From Streptomyces sp. f51 (GTDB taxonomy: Bacteria; Actinomycetota; Actinomycetes; Streptomycetales; Streptomycetaceae), in assembly GCF_037940415.1 (NCBI RefSeq), contig NZ_CP149798.1, forward strand, positions 2,414,501 through 2,478,500: a DNA stretch of 64,000 nucleotides. Direction: 5' to 3'. Within the stretch, counting starts at the first letter, position 1. Every line of letters begins with the position of its first letter. The notes under the pieces are model-generated. The model saw nothing but the letters and a program-made list of their open reading frames with translations, did not search any database and was not told the DNA's origin. Made by a program: the position numbers and the translations under genes. Below, one piece after another: positions 9,617 through 18,100 of the stretch.

Positions 9617-10789
9617 TCAGCGTACCGGGGCCAGCCCGTCGCGGCAGATGAGAAGCAGGGCCCGGTCGTCGTTGACGTCCCTGGCCACCGCCTCGATGAG
9701 GTGCCAGGCGGCGCCGTGGAATCCGCCGGCGACATAGCGGTCGGCCTCCCCGGTCAGCCGGTCGATGCCCTCGACGATGTCCCGGTCCGCGGTCTCGACG
9801 AGTCCGTCCGTGAACAGCATGAGCACGTCCCCGGGCCGCAACGAGCCCTTCACCGGGTCGAACTGGGCGCCGTCGTACACCCCGAGCAGGGGGCCTTCCG
9901 CGGCCTTCTCCTCCCAGCGGCCGCTGCCCGCGCTGAGCTGGAGGCCCGGCGGGTGCCCCGCGGAGAAGAGTTCGTAGTCGCCCGAGTCGAGGTCGAGCAC
10001 CAGATGGATCGAGGTCGCGAAGCCCTCGTCCCAGTCCTGGCGCAGCAGATAGCCGTTCGCGGCGGGCAGGAAGGCGTGCGGCGGCAGCGAGCCGAGGAGT
10101 CCGCCGAAGGCCCCGGACAGCAGCAGGGCGCGGGAGCCGGCGTCCATCCCCTTGCCGGAGACGTCGGTGAGGACGACTTCGAGGGTCCGGCCGCCGTTGG
10201 TCCGGGCGGCCACGACGAAGTCACCGGAGAAGGACTGTCCGCCCGCCGGGCGCAGTGCCATCTCGCGGTGCCAGCCCACCGGGAGCTTCGGGAGCTTGCT
10301 CTGCACCCGGATGCGTTCGCGCAGGTCGAAGAGCATGGTCCCGCCGCGCCGCCAGGGCACGCCCACCCGGCTGCGGAACTGTGCGATCAGCAGTCCGAAG
10401 AAGCCACAGGCCGCGACCACCAGGACCACGCCCGGTGTCACCCGGGAGGGGCCCTCGGTGTACGGGCCGAGCTTCACGGACTCCACTATCAGCGCGGTGG
10501 CGGCGGCCGCGTACAGCCCGAGCAGGCTGGCGGGCCGCAGCAGCAGTCCGCCGGCCACGATCGGCAGGACCAGGGCGGCGGGTGAGCACCACACCGAGTT
10601 GACCAGGGTGGTGGAGGCGATCACCGGAATCATGATCAGCAGGCCGGCCAGCGCGATCCAGTCGGAACCGTCGCCGCGGAAGTAGTCGACGGCGGATCTG
10701 CGCAGCCCTGTGCGGGCCCGGTGCCATTGCATCTTCAACCGGGCCGTGAACGTATCGGCTGCGGCGCGCCGCTCTCGTCCTGCTGCCAT
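9617..10789 (-). CDS. PP2C/SpoIIE-type serine phosphatase with membrane domain
   Basis: The 390-residue protein has a basic N-terminus, three to four hydrophobic helices at about residues 45-140, and a C-terminal SpoIIE/RsbU-type PP2C domain. Metal-binding motifs are visible: SGDFVVA, LTDVSGKGMDA, FTDGLVE and the final DVNDDRALLL. Such enzymes dephosphorylate anti-sigma-factor antagonists in partner-switching pathways; Streptomyces has many. No anti-sigma kinase or antagonist gene adjoins it, so its partner is elsewhere. It reads away from the Eis-like gene and towards the HD gene, 67 bp downstream. The start is an ATG without a strong ribosome site. Confidence 0.88.
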   Translation of the reverse strand: MAAGRERRAAADTFTARLKMQWHRARTGLRRSAVDYFRGDGSDWIALAGLLIMIPVIASTTLVNSVWCSPAALVLPIVAGGLLLRPASLLGLYAAAATALIVESVKLGPYTEGPSRVTPGVVLVVAACGFFGLLIAQFRSRVGVPWRRGGTMLFDLRERIRVQSKLPKLPVGWHREMALRPAGGQSFSGDFVVAARTNGGRTLEVVLTDVSGKGMDAGSRALLLSGAFGGLLGSLPPHAFLPAANGYLLRQDWDEGFATSIHLVLDLDSGDYELFSAGHPPGLQLSAGSGRWEEKAAEGPLLGVYDGAQFDPVKGSLRPGDVLMLFTDGLVETADRDIVEGIDRLTGEADRYVAGGFHGAAWHLIEAVARDVNDDRALLLICRDGLAPVR

Positions 10790-10959
10790 TAGTTCGGGAC
10801 CCTATCGATCGGACCAGGCGCTTGGCACGGGAGGTCCCACTTGTCCCCCCTCCGAGCGCTCAACTTCACAGAGAACCGCGGTGGCACATTCGGTCAGGGG
10901 CCGTCGCGACCGGGCGAAATTTGCTCGCTCGTACCGCATTGCCCTGGTAGGCATGGGCT

Positions 10960-12189
10960 ATGACGACTGACGTTCGGGTGCTGCGGCAGGCCGACTGGGA
11001 CGAATGGTACGAGAACCTGATCCGCGCGTTCGGAGGTGTGGCGGAGTCGTCCGAGGAGCGCGAGCTGTGGAACGCGCTCACAGAGTACGACCGTTCGCTG
11101 GGCGTGTGGGACGGGGCGGACTGTGTGGGTACGGCGGGGGCCTTCTCCTTCCGTGTCACGGTCCCCGGCGGCGCCGCCGCACCCGCGGCCGGGGTCACGA
11201 TGGTGAGCGTCGCGGCCACGCACCGGCGGCGCGGGGTGCTGACCGCGATGATGCGCCGCCAGCTGGACGACGTCCGGGCCCGGGGCGAGGCGCTCGCGGT
11301 CCTGGTCGCCTCGGAGCCGGTGATCTACGGGCGGTTCGGGTACGGCATCGCCACCTCGTCGGTCGGCGCGGAGATCGACACCGCCCGCGTACGGCTGTCC
11401 GTGCCGCCCGGTACCGACGGCGTACGGCTGCGTTACGCGGCGCCCGCGGACGTGCTGGACGCGTGCGAAGCGGTGTACGCGCGGCTCGTGCCGCAGCGGC
11501 CCGGGATGCTGGCCCGCCGGCCCGGCTGGGAGCGGCTCGCGCTCCTCGACCCGGAGAGCGAGCGGAGCGGCGCGTCGCCGTTGCAGTGCGTGGTCGCCGA
11601 GCGGGACGGCGAGACCGTCGGGTACACCCGCTTCCGGGTCAAGCCGGAGTGGGGTCCCGCCGGGCACAACGGGGTCGTGACGATGGTGGATCTGGAGGGA
11701 CTGGACCCGGCGGCCCGGGCGGCGCTGTGGCGGTTCCTCTTCGACATCGACCTGACGTCGACCGTGCGGACCCGGGCCCGCCCCGTCGACGAGGGCTGGC
11801 AGTACCTGGTCTCCGACATCCGCCGCTGCCAGCTGCGGGTGAAGGACTCGCTGCATGTGCGGCTCGTGGAGGTCGGGGCAGCGCTGGAGGCGCGGACCTA
11901 CCAGGCCCCGGTGGACGTGGTGTTCGAGGTCGAGGACTCCTTCTGCCCCTGGAACGAGGGGCGTTGGCGGCTGACCGGCGACGCCAAGGGCGCGGTGTGC
12001 GTGCGCACCGAGGACGCTCCCGATCTCGCCCTGACCGTGCGGGAGTTGGGAGCCGCCTATCTCGGCGGTGTGTCGCTCGCCTCGCTCGCGGCCGCCGGAC
12101 GGGTGCGTGAACTGCGGCAGGGCGCGCTGGCGGAGGCCTCGGTGGCCTTCACCTCGGTGATCGCCCCCTGGCTGCCGCACGGGTTCTAG
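10960..12189 (+). CDS. Eis-family GNAT N-acetyltransferase
   Basis: The 409-residue protein matches the three-domain layout of Eis-type acetyltransferases: an N-terminal GNAT domain with the acetyl-CoA loop VAATHRRRGVLTAMM at about residues 86-100, a second degenerate GNAT domain, and a C-terminal sterol-carrier-like domain ending in a free carboxylate residue (GF), which in Eis acts in catalysis. The RFGYG segment after the first domain is also typical. In mycobacteria Eis acetylates aminoglycosides and other amines at several sites; the Streptomyces substrate is unknown. It is divergent from the PP2C gene across 170 bp. Confidence 0.9.
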   Translation: MTTDVRVLRQADWDEWYENLIRAFGGVAESSEERELWNALTEYDRSLGVWDGADCVGTAGAFSFRVTVPGGAAAPAAGVTMVSVAATHRRRGVLTAMMRRQLDDVRARGEALAVLVASEPVIYGRFGYGIATSSVGAEIDTARVRLSVPPGTDGVRLRYAAPADVLDACEAVYARLVPQRPGMLARRPGWERLALLDPESERSGASPLQCVVAERDGETVGYTRFRVKPEWGPAGHNGVVTMVDLEGLDPAARAALWRFLFDIDLTSTVRTRARPVDEGWQYLVSDIRRCQLRVKDSLHVRLVEVGAALEARTYQAPVDVVFEVEDSFCPWNEGRWRLTGDAKGAVCVRTEDAPDLALTVRELGAAYLGGVSLASLAAAGRVRELRQGALAEASVAFTSVIAPWLPHGF

Positions 12190-12289
12190 CGGCCCGGCGC
12201 CCTGCGGCCGGAACCGGTGCGGGTTCGGGACCTTCCGCCGGCCCGGGAGCCGGGCGGCACCCGCCCGGGGCATCGCGTCCCGGCCGGGC

Positions 12290-13099
12290 TCAGGGCTTCT
12301 GGCAGCCCGGGCACCAGAAGAGGTTGCGGGCGGCGAGATCGGCGGTGCTGATCTCGCCGCCACAGATGTGGCAGGGCAGGTGGGCCCTGCGGTACACGTA
12401 GACCTCGCCGCCGTGGTCGTCCACGCGCGGCGGCCGGCCCATGGCCTCGGGGGTGTGTTCCGGCCGGACGGTGTCGATGCGGTTGTTGCGGACGCCCTCG
12501 CGCATGAGGTCCACGAGGTCGGCCCAGATGGCGTCCCACTGCCTCGCGCCGAGATCCTTCCCCGCGCGGTACGGGTCGATGCCGTGCCGGAAGAGGACCT
12601 CCGCGCGGTAGACGTTGCCGACGCCCGCGATGACCTTCTGGTCCATCAGCAGCGCGGCGATCGTCGTCCGGCTGCGGGAGACGCGCCGGTAGGCCGCCGC
12701 GGGATCGGCGTCCGGGCGCAGGGGGTCCGGGCCGAGCCGCTCGTGTATCGCGCTCTTCTCGGCGTCCGTGATCAGCGCGCAGGTGGTGGGGCCGCGCAGG
12801 TCGACGTACGCGGTGTCGTTCACCAGGCGCAGGCGGACGGTGTCCGTGGGCGGCGGGGCGGGTGTACCGCCGAATCCGACCTTGCCGAAGAGGCCGAGGT
12901 GGATGTGGACCCACCGCTGCGGTCCGAAGCCGAGGAACAGGTGCTTGCCGTGGGCCTGCGTCGCGGTCAGGACCGATCCGTCGAGGAGGGCCGCGGCGTC
13001 GGCGAACTTGCCCTGGGGGCTGGTGACGCGGACGCCGCCGCCACCGAACGCGGCGAGGTAGTCCTCCGCGAGCCGGTGAATGGTGTGCCCCTCGGGCAC
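12290..13099 (-). CDS. nei: Fpg/Nei-family DNA glycosylase (endonuclease VIII-like)
   Basis: This bifunctional DNA glycosylase and AP lyase removes oxidised bases in base excision repair. The 269-residue product starts MPEGHT, giving the catalytic Pro2 and Glu3 of the family. It has a helix-two-turn-helix region (MDQKVIAGVGNVYRAEVLF) and a C-terminal zinc finger with Cys in CHICGG and CPGC. PEGH rather than PELP at the N-terminus points to the Nei rather than the Fpg branch. The GTG start at 13099 has a strong AGGAGG site. It follows rpiB on the same strand, behind a hairpin. Confidence 0.93.
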   Translation of the reverse strand: MPEGHTIHRLAEDYLAAFGGGGVRVTSPQGKFADAAALLDGSVLTATQAHGKHLFLGFGPQRWVHIHLGLFGKVGFGGTPAPPPTDTVRLRLVNDTAYVDLRGPTTCALITDAEKSAIHERLGPDPLRPDADPAAAYRRVSRSRTTIAALLMDQKVIAGVGNVYRAEVLFRHGIDPYRAGKDLGARQWDAIWADLVDLMREGVRNNRIDTVRPEHTPEAMGRPPRVDDHGGEVYVYRRAHLPCHICGGEISTADLAARNLFWCPGCQKP

Positions 13100-13143
13100 C
13101 GTTCCTCCTGCTGTCCGTCTGTCTCGCTCGTCCGGCGGCCGGC

Positions 13144-13174
13144 GGCCCGGCCGACCGCCGGGGTCGGCCGGGCC
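13144..13174 (-). terminator. Terminator between rpiB and nei
   Basis: A 13-bp perfect GC stem (13144-13156 with 13162-13174) and a 5-base loop lie 8 bp after the rpiB stop codon and upstream of nei. Read-through is possible because no T tract follows. Confidence 0.65.
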
Positions 13175-13181
13175 GTCGGTG

Positions 13182-13676
13182 TCAGGCCTGCGGCTGCTGC
13201 GGGTGGTGGGCCGGGATCGGCGGGAGTTCCCGGGTCTTCTCGTAGTCCGCGAGCATCTCGATGCGGCGGACGTGGCGCTCCTCGCCGGTGAACGGCGTGT
13301 TGAGGAAGGCCTCGACGAACTTCGTCGCCTCCTCCTCGGTGTGCATCCGGGCGCCTACGGAGATGACGTTCGCGTTGTTGTGCTCGCGGCCCAGCGCGGC
13401 GGTCTCCTCGCTCCAGGCGAGTACGGCCCGTACGCCGGCGACCTTGTTCGCGGCGATCTGCTCGCCGTTGCCGGAGCCGCCGATGACGACACCGAGGGCA
13501 TCGGGGTCGGCCACGGTGCGCTCGGCGGCGCGCAGGCAGAACGGCGGGTAGTCGTCCTGGGCGTCATAGATGTGGGGCCCGCAGTCGACGGGCTCGTGGC
13601 CGGCGGCCTTGAGCCACTCGACGAGGTGGTTCTTCAGTTCGAGACCGGCATGGTCGGATCCGAGATACACGCGCAT
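13182..13676 (-). CDS. rpiB: Ribose-5-phosphate isomerase B
   Basis: RpiB interconverts ribose 5-phosphate and ribulose 5-phosphate in the pentose phosphate pathway. The 164-residue product starts MRVYLGSDHAGLELK, the hallmark N-terminus with the phosphate-binding Asp-His. It also has the GxGNGEQIAANKV loop of RpiB/LacAB proteins. Cys in VDCGP is near the usual active-site region. The ATG at 13676 is chosen because the family begins there; no clear Shine-Dalgarno is present. It is transcribed divergently from the amino-acid permease and may be co-transcribed with nei. Confidence 0.93.
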   Translation of the reverse strand: MRVYLGSDHAGLELKNHLVEWLKAAGHEPVDCGPHIYDAQDDYPPFCLRAAERTVADPDALGVVIGGSGNGEQIAANKVAGVRAVLAWSEETAALGREHNNANVISVGARMHTEEEATKFVEAFLNTPFTGEERHVRRIEMLADYEKTRELPPIPAHHPQQPQA

Positions 13677-13751
13677 GGTCCGAGTGTGACACGGCCGCCT
13701 CGGCCCGGCCGCGCCGGGTCCCACGCCGAAAAAGTGTGAGCCATCCTACAG

Positions 13752-13786
13752 AACCTCAAGAAAACCTCAAGTAACGATCTGGATTC
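13752..13786. promoter_or_regulatory. Direct repeats and GlnR-like element upstream of the amino-acid permease
   Basis: AACCTCAAG occurs twice at 11-bp spacing (13752-13760, 13763-13771). Overlapping them, the series GAAAA-N6-GTAAC-N6-GATTC partly matches the Streptomyces GlnR pattern of alternating GTnAC and GAAAC elements spaced by six bases. The site lies in the only AT-richer part of this intergenic region, about 150 bp before the permease start. Which regulator binds, if any, is inference. Confidence 0.35.
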
Positions 13787-13935
13787 AAAGGTTCACGAAT
13801 TCCTTTGCCTCCGTTTCACTGGACCAACTTGTACGCCGACCCCTACAACGGATCGGTGGGCGCCCCGTACACCGCTCGTACGGATCGGGCGCTCTGTACG
13901 GGAATCTGCTCATCCGGCGCAAAGGAATCCCCCTC

Positions 13936-15423
13936 ATGACCTCGCAGCCGACCCCCACGAAGGCCGCACAGGCCTCCGGAGGCCCCGGAGAACCCGGTGG
14001 CGGCCTCCAGGCCGGACTCAAGAACCGTCATCTGTCGATGATCGCCATCGGCGGCGTCATCGGCGCCGGGCTCTTCGTCGGCTCCAGCACCGGCATCGCC
14101 ACGGCGGGCCCCGGCATCCTTCTCTCGTACGCCCTCGTCGGCACGCTCGTGGTGCTGGTGATGCGGATGCTCGGCGAGATGTCCGCCGCCAACCCGACCT
14201 CGGGCTCCTTCTCGGCGCACGCCGACCGCGCGCTCGGCCGCTGGGCGGGCTTCTCCATCGGCTGGCTGTACTGGTTCTTCTGGGTGGTGGTGCTGGCCGT
14301 GGAGGCCACCGCCGGCGCCAAGATCCTCGAAGGGTGGATGCCCGGCGTACCGCAGTGGGGCTGGGCGCTCATCGTGATGGTGGTCCTGACGGCCACCAAC
14401 CTCGTCTCGGTCGGCTCCTACGGCGAGTTCGAGTTCTGGTTCGCCGGGATCAAGGTCGTGGCGATCGGCGCGTTCATCCTGGTCGGCGCGCTCGCCATCT
14501 TCGGAGTGCTGCCGGGCGTGGACGCCCCGAAGGCCGGTCTGGGCAATCTGACCGATCACGGCGGCTTCCTGCCGCACGGACCCGGAGCGATCCTCACCGG
14601 TGTGCTGCTGGTCGTCTTCTCCTTCATGGGCAGCGAGATCGCGACCCTGGCCGCCGGTGAGTCCGAGGACCCGCAGCGGGCCGTGACCAAGTCGACGAAC
14701 AGCATCATCTGGCGCATCGCCGTCTTCTACCTGGGCTCGATCCTCGTCGTCGTCGCCCTGCTGCCCTGGAACGACCCGTCGATCAAGGACAAGGGCTCGT
14801 ACGTCGCCGCCCTCGACTCCCTCGGCATCGCGCACGCCGGTCAGATCATGAACGTCATCGTGCTGACGTCCGTGCTGTCCTGCCTCAACTCCGGCCTCTA
14901 CACCGCCTCCCGGATGGCCTTCTCGCTCGGCCAGAGGGGGGACGCGCCGAAGGCGTTCGCCCGCACCACGCGGCGCGGTGTGCCGATGAACGCCATCCTC
15001 GTCTCGGTCGCCTTCGGCTTCCTGGCCGTCTTCTTCAACTACAAGTTCCCGGACTCGGTCTTCCTCTTCCTGGTCAACTCCTCCGGTGCGGTGGCCCTGT
15101 TCGTGTGGCTCGCCATCTGCTTCTCGCAGCTGCGGATGCGGAAGATCATCGAGCGCGAGGCGCCGGAGAAGCTCGTCGTGCGGATGTGGCTCTACCCGTA
15201 CCTGACCTGGGCCACGGCCGCGATGATCGTGTTCGTGCTCGGCTACATGCTGACCGACACCGAACACGACGGCCGGGAGACCGTGCTGCTGTCGCTGCTC
15301 GTCGCGGCGATCGTGCTCGTCATCGCCTTCGTCCGGCAGAAGGCCGGCGCGGGCGCCCGCACTTCCGCGGAGCCGCTCGCGAGCGGCTCCCGCGAGGAGA
15401 CCCGGGCCGAGGTCGGCGCCTGA
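13936..15423 (+). CDS. Amino-acid permease of the APC superfamily
   Basis: The 495-residue protein has twelve predicted membrane helices. After a Gly/Pro-rich N-terminal tail comes LKNRHLSMIAIGGVIGAGLF, the conserved first helix with the GxG substrate-binding break of the AAT/GabP group. The FSFMGSEIATLAAGESEDP segment (helix 6 and following loop) is also typical. It should import amino acids or gamma-aminobutyrate by proton symport; the precise substrate cannot be read. The start ATG has AAAGGAA upstream. The upstream region holds a possible nitrogen-control element. A terminator follows at 15448. Confidence 0.9.
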   Translation: MTSQPTPTKAAQASGGPGEPGGGLQAGLKNRHLSMIAIGGVIGAGLFVGSSTGIATAGPGILLSYALVGTLVVLVMRMLGEMSAANPTSGSFSAHADRALGRWAGFSIGWLYWFFWVVVLAVEATAGAKILEGWMPGVPQWGWALIVMVVLTATNLVSVGSYGEFEFWFAGIKVVAIGAFILVGALAIFGVLPGVDAPKAGLGNLTDHGGFLPHGPGAILTGVLLVVFSFMGSEIATLAAGESEDPQRAVTKSTNSIIWRIAVFYLGSILVVVALLPWNDPSIKDKGSYVAALDSLGIAHAGQIMNVIVLTSVLSCLNSGLYTASRMAFSLGQRGDAPKAFARTTRRGVPMNAILVSVAFGFLAVFFNYKFPDSVFLFLVNSSGAVALFVWLAICFSQLRMRKIIEREAPEKLVVRMWLYPYLTWATAAMIVFVLGYMLTDTEHDGRETVLLSLLVAAIVLVIAFVRQKAGAGARTSAEPLASGSREETRAEVGA

Positions 15424-15447
15424 CCCGCCACCGACGCCTGGAGTGAG

Positions 15448-15480
15448 GAGGGGCCCGCGGCCGATCGCCGCGGGCCCCTC
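15448..15480. terminator. Terminator after the amino-acid permease
   Basis: A 14-bp perfect stem (15448-15461 with 15467-15480) with a 5-base loop and a T/C-rich tail lies 24 bp after the permease stop codon. Confidence 0.85.
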
Positions 15481-15547
15481 TCTCGTACGTCCGCCCGCCC
15501 GCTTCCGTCCTCGCCCGCCCGGACCGGACGGAAAACGGGCAAAGGCC

Positions 15548-15577
15548 CGCCGGGTGCGGTCGGAAACCGACCCGGCG
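15548..15577 (-). terminator. Terminator after bioY
   Basis: An 8-bp stem (15548-15555 with 15570-15577) stacks on an inner 4-bp stem with one bulged base, 24 bp downstream of the bioY stop codon on the minus strand. Confidence 0.6.
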
Positions 15578-15601
15578 AGCCTCCGCGCACGAAGCCGGGA
15601 A

Positions 15602-16186
15602 CTACTTCTTGTCGACGAGCTTCCAGGCGGTGGGCAGGATGCCCATGGCCAGGGCCGCCTTGAGGGCGTCGCCGATCAGGAACGGGGTGAGGCCCGCGGC
15701 GAGGGCCGCGCTCGCCGACATGCCGGTGGCCAGGGCCAGGTAGGGCACGCCGATCGCGTAGATGATCGCCTCGCCGAGCAGCATCGTGCCCGCCATGCGC
15801 AGCACGGAGCGGTCGGCGCCGCGGCGGGCCAGGGCGCCCACGACGGTCGAGGCGAGCAGCATGCCGAGGATGTAGCCGAAGGACGGGGCCGAGGCACCGG
15901 AGCCGCCCTGCGCGAACCACGGGACGCCGGCCATGCCCACGAGCGCGTACACCGCGAGCGACAGGAAGCCGCGGCGGGCGCCGAGCGCCGTGCCGACGAG
16001 CAGCGCGGCGAAGGTCTGGCCGGTCACCGGCACCGGGGAACCCGGGACGGGCAGCGAGATCTGGGCGGCGAGACCGGTGAGCGCGGCACCGCCGAGCACG
16101 AGGGCGGCGTCACGGACGCGGGAGGCCGGAAGAAGGTCGGCGAGGACCTCGCCGGGGCGGGAGGGCGTGGCGACAGCGGTGCTCAT
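15602..16186 (-). CDS. bioY: Biotin transporter substrate-binding subunit BioY
   Basis: BioY is the membrane S component of the ECF-type biotin importer. The 194-residue product has about six hydrophobic helices and the family features: PVPGSPVPVTGQTFAALLVG near residue 55-75 and GYILGMLLAS in the middle. The ATG at 16186 is chosen because CGGAG precedes it and an upstream ATG gives an unlikely extension. No ECF ATPase or T component is nearby, so it works alone or with components encoded elsewhere. It is divergent from the ROK/sulfonate locus. Confidence 0.92.
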   Translation of the reverse strand: MSTAVATPSRPGEVLADLLPASRVRDAALVLGGAALTGLAAQISLPVPGSPVPVTGQTFAALLVGTALGARRGFLSLAVYALVGMAGVPWFAQGGSGASAPSFGYILGMLLASTVVGALARRGADRSVLRMAGTMLLGEAIIYAIGVPYLALATGMSASAALAAGLTPFLIGDALKAALAMGILPTAWKLVDKK

Positions 16187-16543
16187 GAGGACTCCGGCGA
16201 ACAGGGGGTACCCCCTTGGCCCATGGGGAGCCAGGGGGAGGACAGGGCGGAACACGGCGACGCTATCCCAGGGGCATCCGGGTGATCACCGTCAGCGATC
16301 GACAAAGCGCGGTTCCGGGGCTTGGTGGGCTCCTTACAAAGAGTGCCTGGTACACCCGCTCGAAGGTGATGCTGGTCACTGAGGTGACGTCGTTTCCGCT
16401 GCGGGAGGGTGCTGGGCGGGGACTGTGGAGACTCACCAAAGACTCCGTCGAGCCGTCCGGACCGCAAGATGGGGATCCGGCCCGGCTGTCCGGTCCTTGG
16501 GCGCCTCTGGCAGGCCCCCCGGCCTACCCCCTACCCTTCCCCC
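16187..16543. other. Divergent intergenic region between bioY and the first leader peptide
   Basis: This stretch has no gene I can support. An imperfect hairpin at about 16205-16236 (CCCCTTGGC...GCCAGGGGG) would sit in the bioY leader on the minus strand. I found no recognisable BioQ or BirA box. The plus-strand promoter for the leader peptide at 16544 should lie at the right end. Confidence 0.4.
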
Positions 16544-16630
16544 ATGGTTCCCCAGGCCCTGAACTTCGCGTCGCGTCGCTATGTCGACCTGCGACGCCAG
16601 GGCACCGCCACCTGTCGCCGGCCCTCCTGA
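16544..16630 (+). CDS. Putative Cys-containing leader peptide
   Basis: This 28-residue ORF encodes a peptide with the core SRRYVDLRRQGTATC followed by RRPS. The pattern of an Arg-rich segment, xVDLxR and a Cys close to the C-terminus is that of the 'putative leader peptides' annotated ahead of sulfur and other uptake operons in Streptomyces. It has no Shine-Dalgarno, so it may be translated leaderless, as described for mycobacterial Cys attenuator peptides. It lies 129 bp upstream of the ROK gene. A 7-bp stem (16691-16697 with 16704-16710) lies between them. Recognition is by pattern and position only. Confidence 0.55.
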   Translation: MVPQALNFASRRYVDLRRQGTATCRRPS

Positions 16631-16759
16631 GGCGGGACGGAGCGGATCCGGCCCGCCGGGACGAGACCACAGCGGACCACACCAGGCACCCGTCGCGGCG
16701 CATCGCGACGCGGCGCATGTGACGGCGCTCGGCCGGACCAGCTCCCGAGGATGAACTCC

Positions 16760-17962
16760 ATGGCCAGTACGGTGGCACCCCCTTCCCTGTCCCCTCCCTC
16801 CCCCGTCCTCGACCGGCGCCGGGCGAGCGCCAGCGTGATCCTGCGGTCCGTGCTGGAGCACGGGCCCGTCGCGCGCAGCACCATCTCCCGGCTGACCGGG
16901 CTCTCCCCGGCGTCGGTGACCGACTACTGCGCCCGCTTCACCGAGCGGGGACTGATCCGGGAGGCCGCCGCACCCCGCAGGTCGGGCGGGGTCGGACGGC
17001 CGCACCTCCCGGTCGACCTGGACCGTTCCCGTTTCGTGGTCGGCGGGGTGCATGTGGCCGTGCCCTACACGACGGTGGCCCTCCTCGACCTGCGCGGGCG
17101 GGTCCTCGCCGAGCGGCGGCTGCGGCACGAGGGCACCGATCCGGGCCTCGTGCTCGCGAACGCCGCCGACGCGATCACCGCCCTGCTCGCCGGCGTTCCC
17201 GGCCGTACGGCGCTCGGCATCGGGGTGGCGGCGGGCGGCTGGGTGGACCCGGACTCCGGCACGATCGTGGAGCACCCGATGCTCGGCTGGCAGAACGTGG
17301 CCGTACGGGAGCAGGTCGGGGCGCGCACCGGGCTGCCGGTCCATGTGGACGGCCACGCACGGGCGTTGGTCAACGGGGAGCGGCTGTTCGGGCGGGCCAG
17401 GGGCAGCCGGAGCGTGCTGCATCTGTTCGTCGGCAACGTGGTGGACGCCGCCTTCGCCACCCACGACCAGGTGCACTACGGACCCCGTTCGCAGGCGGGC
17501 TCGATCGCGCATCTGCCCCTGACGGGCGGGTCCGAGCGGTGCGACTGCGGCCGGACGGGCTGCATCCAGGCCGAGTTGAGCGAACGGACGCTGGTCCGGC
17601 GGGCACGGGAGCGCGGTGTCACGGACAGCTCGAATCCGATGCACGTCGTCTCCGCGGCGGCGGCCGGCGACCCGCTGGCGGTGCGGCTGCTGACGGAGCG
17701 GTCCCGGATGACCGGGCGGGCGGCGGGGCTGCTGCTCGACGTGCTCAACCCGGAGACGGTCGTCGTCACCGAGATCGGCGCCATCCACCGGGAGGACTGC
17801 CTGGGCGCGCTGCGCGAGGCGGTGGGGCCGGAGCGGGCGTCCGCGGTCGTGCCCACCAGTTTCCCCGACTCGGTGCTGGCCGTGGCCGGCGGATCGGTCG
17901 TGCTCGACGTGCTGTACCGCGATCCGCTGGGCGCCCCGGGCTCCTCACCAGCGGTCAATTAA
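16760..17962 (+). CDS. ROK-family transcriptional regulator
   Basis: The 400-residue product has an N-terminal winged helix (HGPVARSTISRLTGLSPASVTDY at about residues 30-55) and a C-terminal ROK sugar-kinase-like domain. The ROK zinc motif is intact (CDCGRTGC near residue 260). ROK repressors usually sense sugars, but this gene lies between two Cys-type leader peptides and directly ahead of a sulfonate operon, so a role in sulfur control is plausible. The ATG at 16760 is preferred to one at 16751 because GAGG is then 9 bases upstream. The second leader starts 54 bp after its stop, so read-through into the operon is possible. Confidence 0.88.
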   Translation: MASTVAPPSLSPPSPVLDRRRASASVILRSVLEHGPVARSTISRLTGLSPASVTDYCARFTERGLIREAAAPRRSGGVGRPHLPVDLDRSRFVVGGVHVAVPYTTVALLDLRGRVLAERRLRHEGTDPGLVLANAADAITALLAGVPGRTALGIGVAAGGWVDPDSGTIVEHPMLGWQNVAVREQVGARTGLPVHVDGHARALVNGERLFGRARGSRSVLHLFVGNVVDAAFATHDQVHYGPRSQAGSIAHLPLTGGSERCDCGRTGCIQAELSERTLVRRARERGVTDSSNPMHVVSAAAAGDPLAVRLLTERSRMTGRAAGLLLDVLNPETVVVTEIGAIHREDCLGALREAVGPERASAVVPTSFPDSVLAVAGGSVVLDVLYRDPLGAPGSSPAVN

Positions 17963-18016
17963 TTCAGAAAGTCGGAATGTTGACAGGGTTCGTTCCCGGA
18001 CAGGAGCATCGTTGCC

Positions 18017-18100
18017 ATGAGCAGCGCGCGGGTGCAGATTCCCCTCACCAAGTGCCGTGTGGTCGACCTGATGCGGGTCGCACGCACACGTTGTTGCTGA
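18017..18100 (+). CDS. Cys-Cys leader peptide of the sulfonate operon
   Basis: This 27-residue ORF has AGGAG about 10 bases before its ATG. It contains CRVVDLMRVARTR followed by two Cys codons directly before TGA. Tandem Cys codons at the end of a short upstream ORF are the signature of cysteine-responsive attenuation: ribosome stalling at scarce Cys-tRNA would favour an antiterminator and allow operon expression. It shares the VDLxR core with the peptide at 16544. The operon start lies 348 bp downstream. The mechanism is inferred from such leaders in actinobacteria; no attenuator was proved here. Confidence 0.7.
   Translation: MSSARVQIPLTKCRVVDLMRVARTRCC

Noticed and set aside
16187..16420. 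Biotin-responsive operator upstream of bioY
   Set aside because: Only a weak TTGTAA fragment is present without the inverted partner expected of BirA or BioQ sites.
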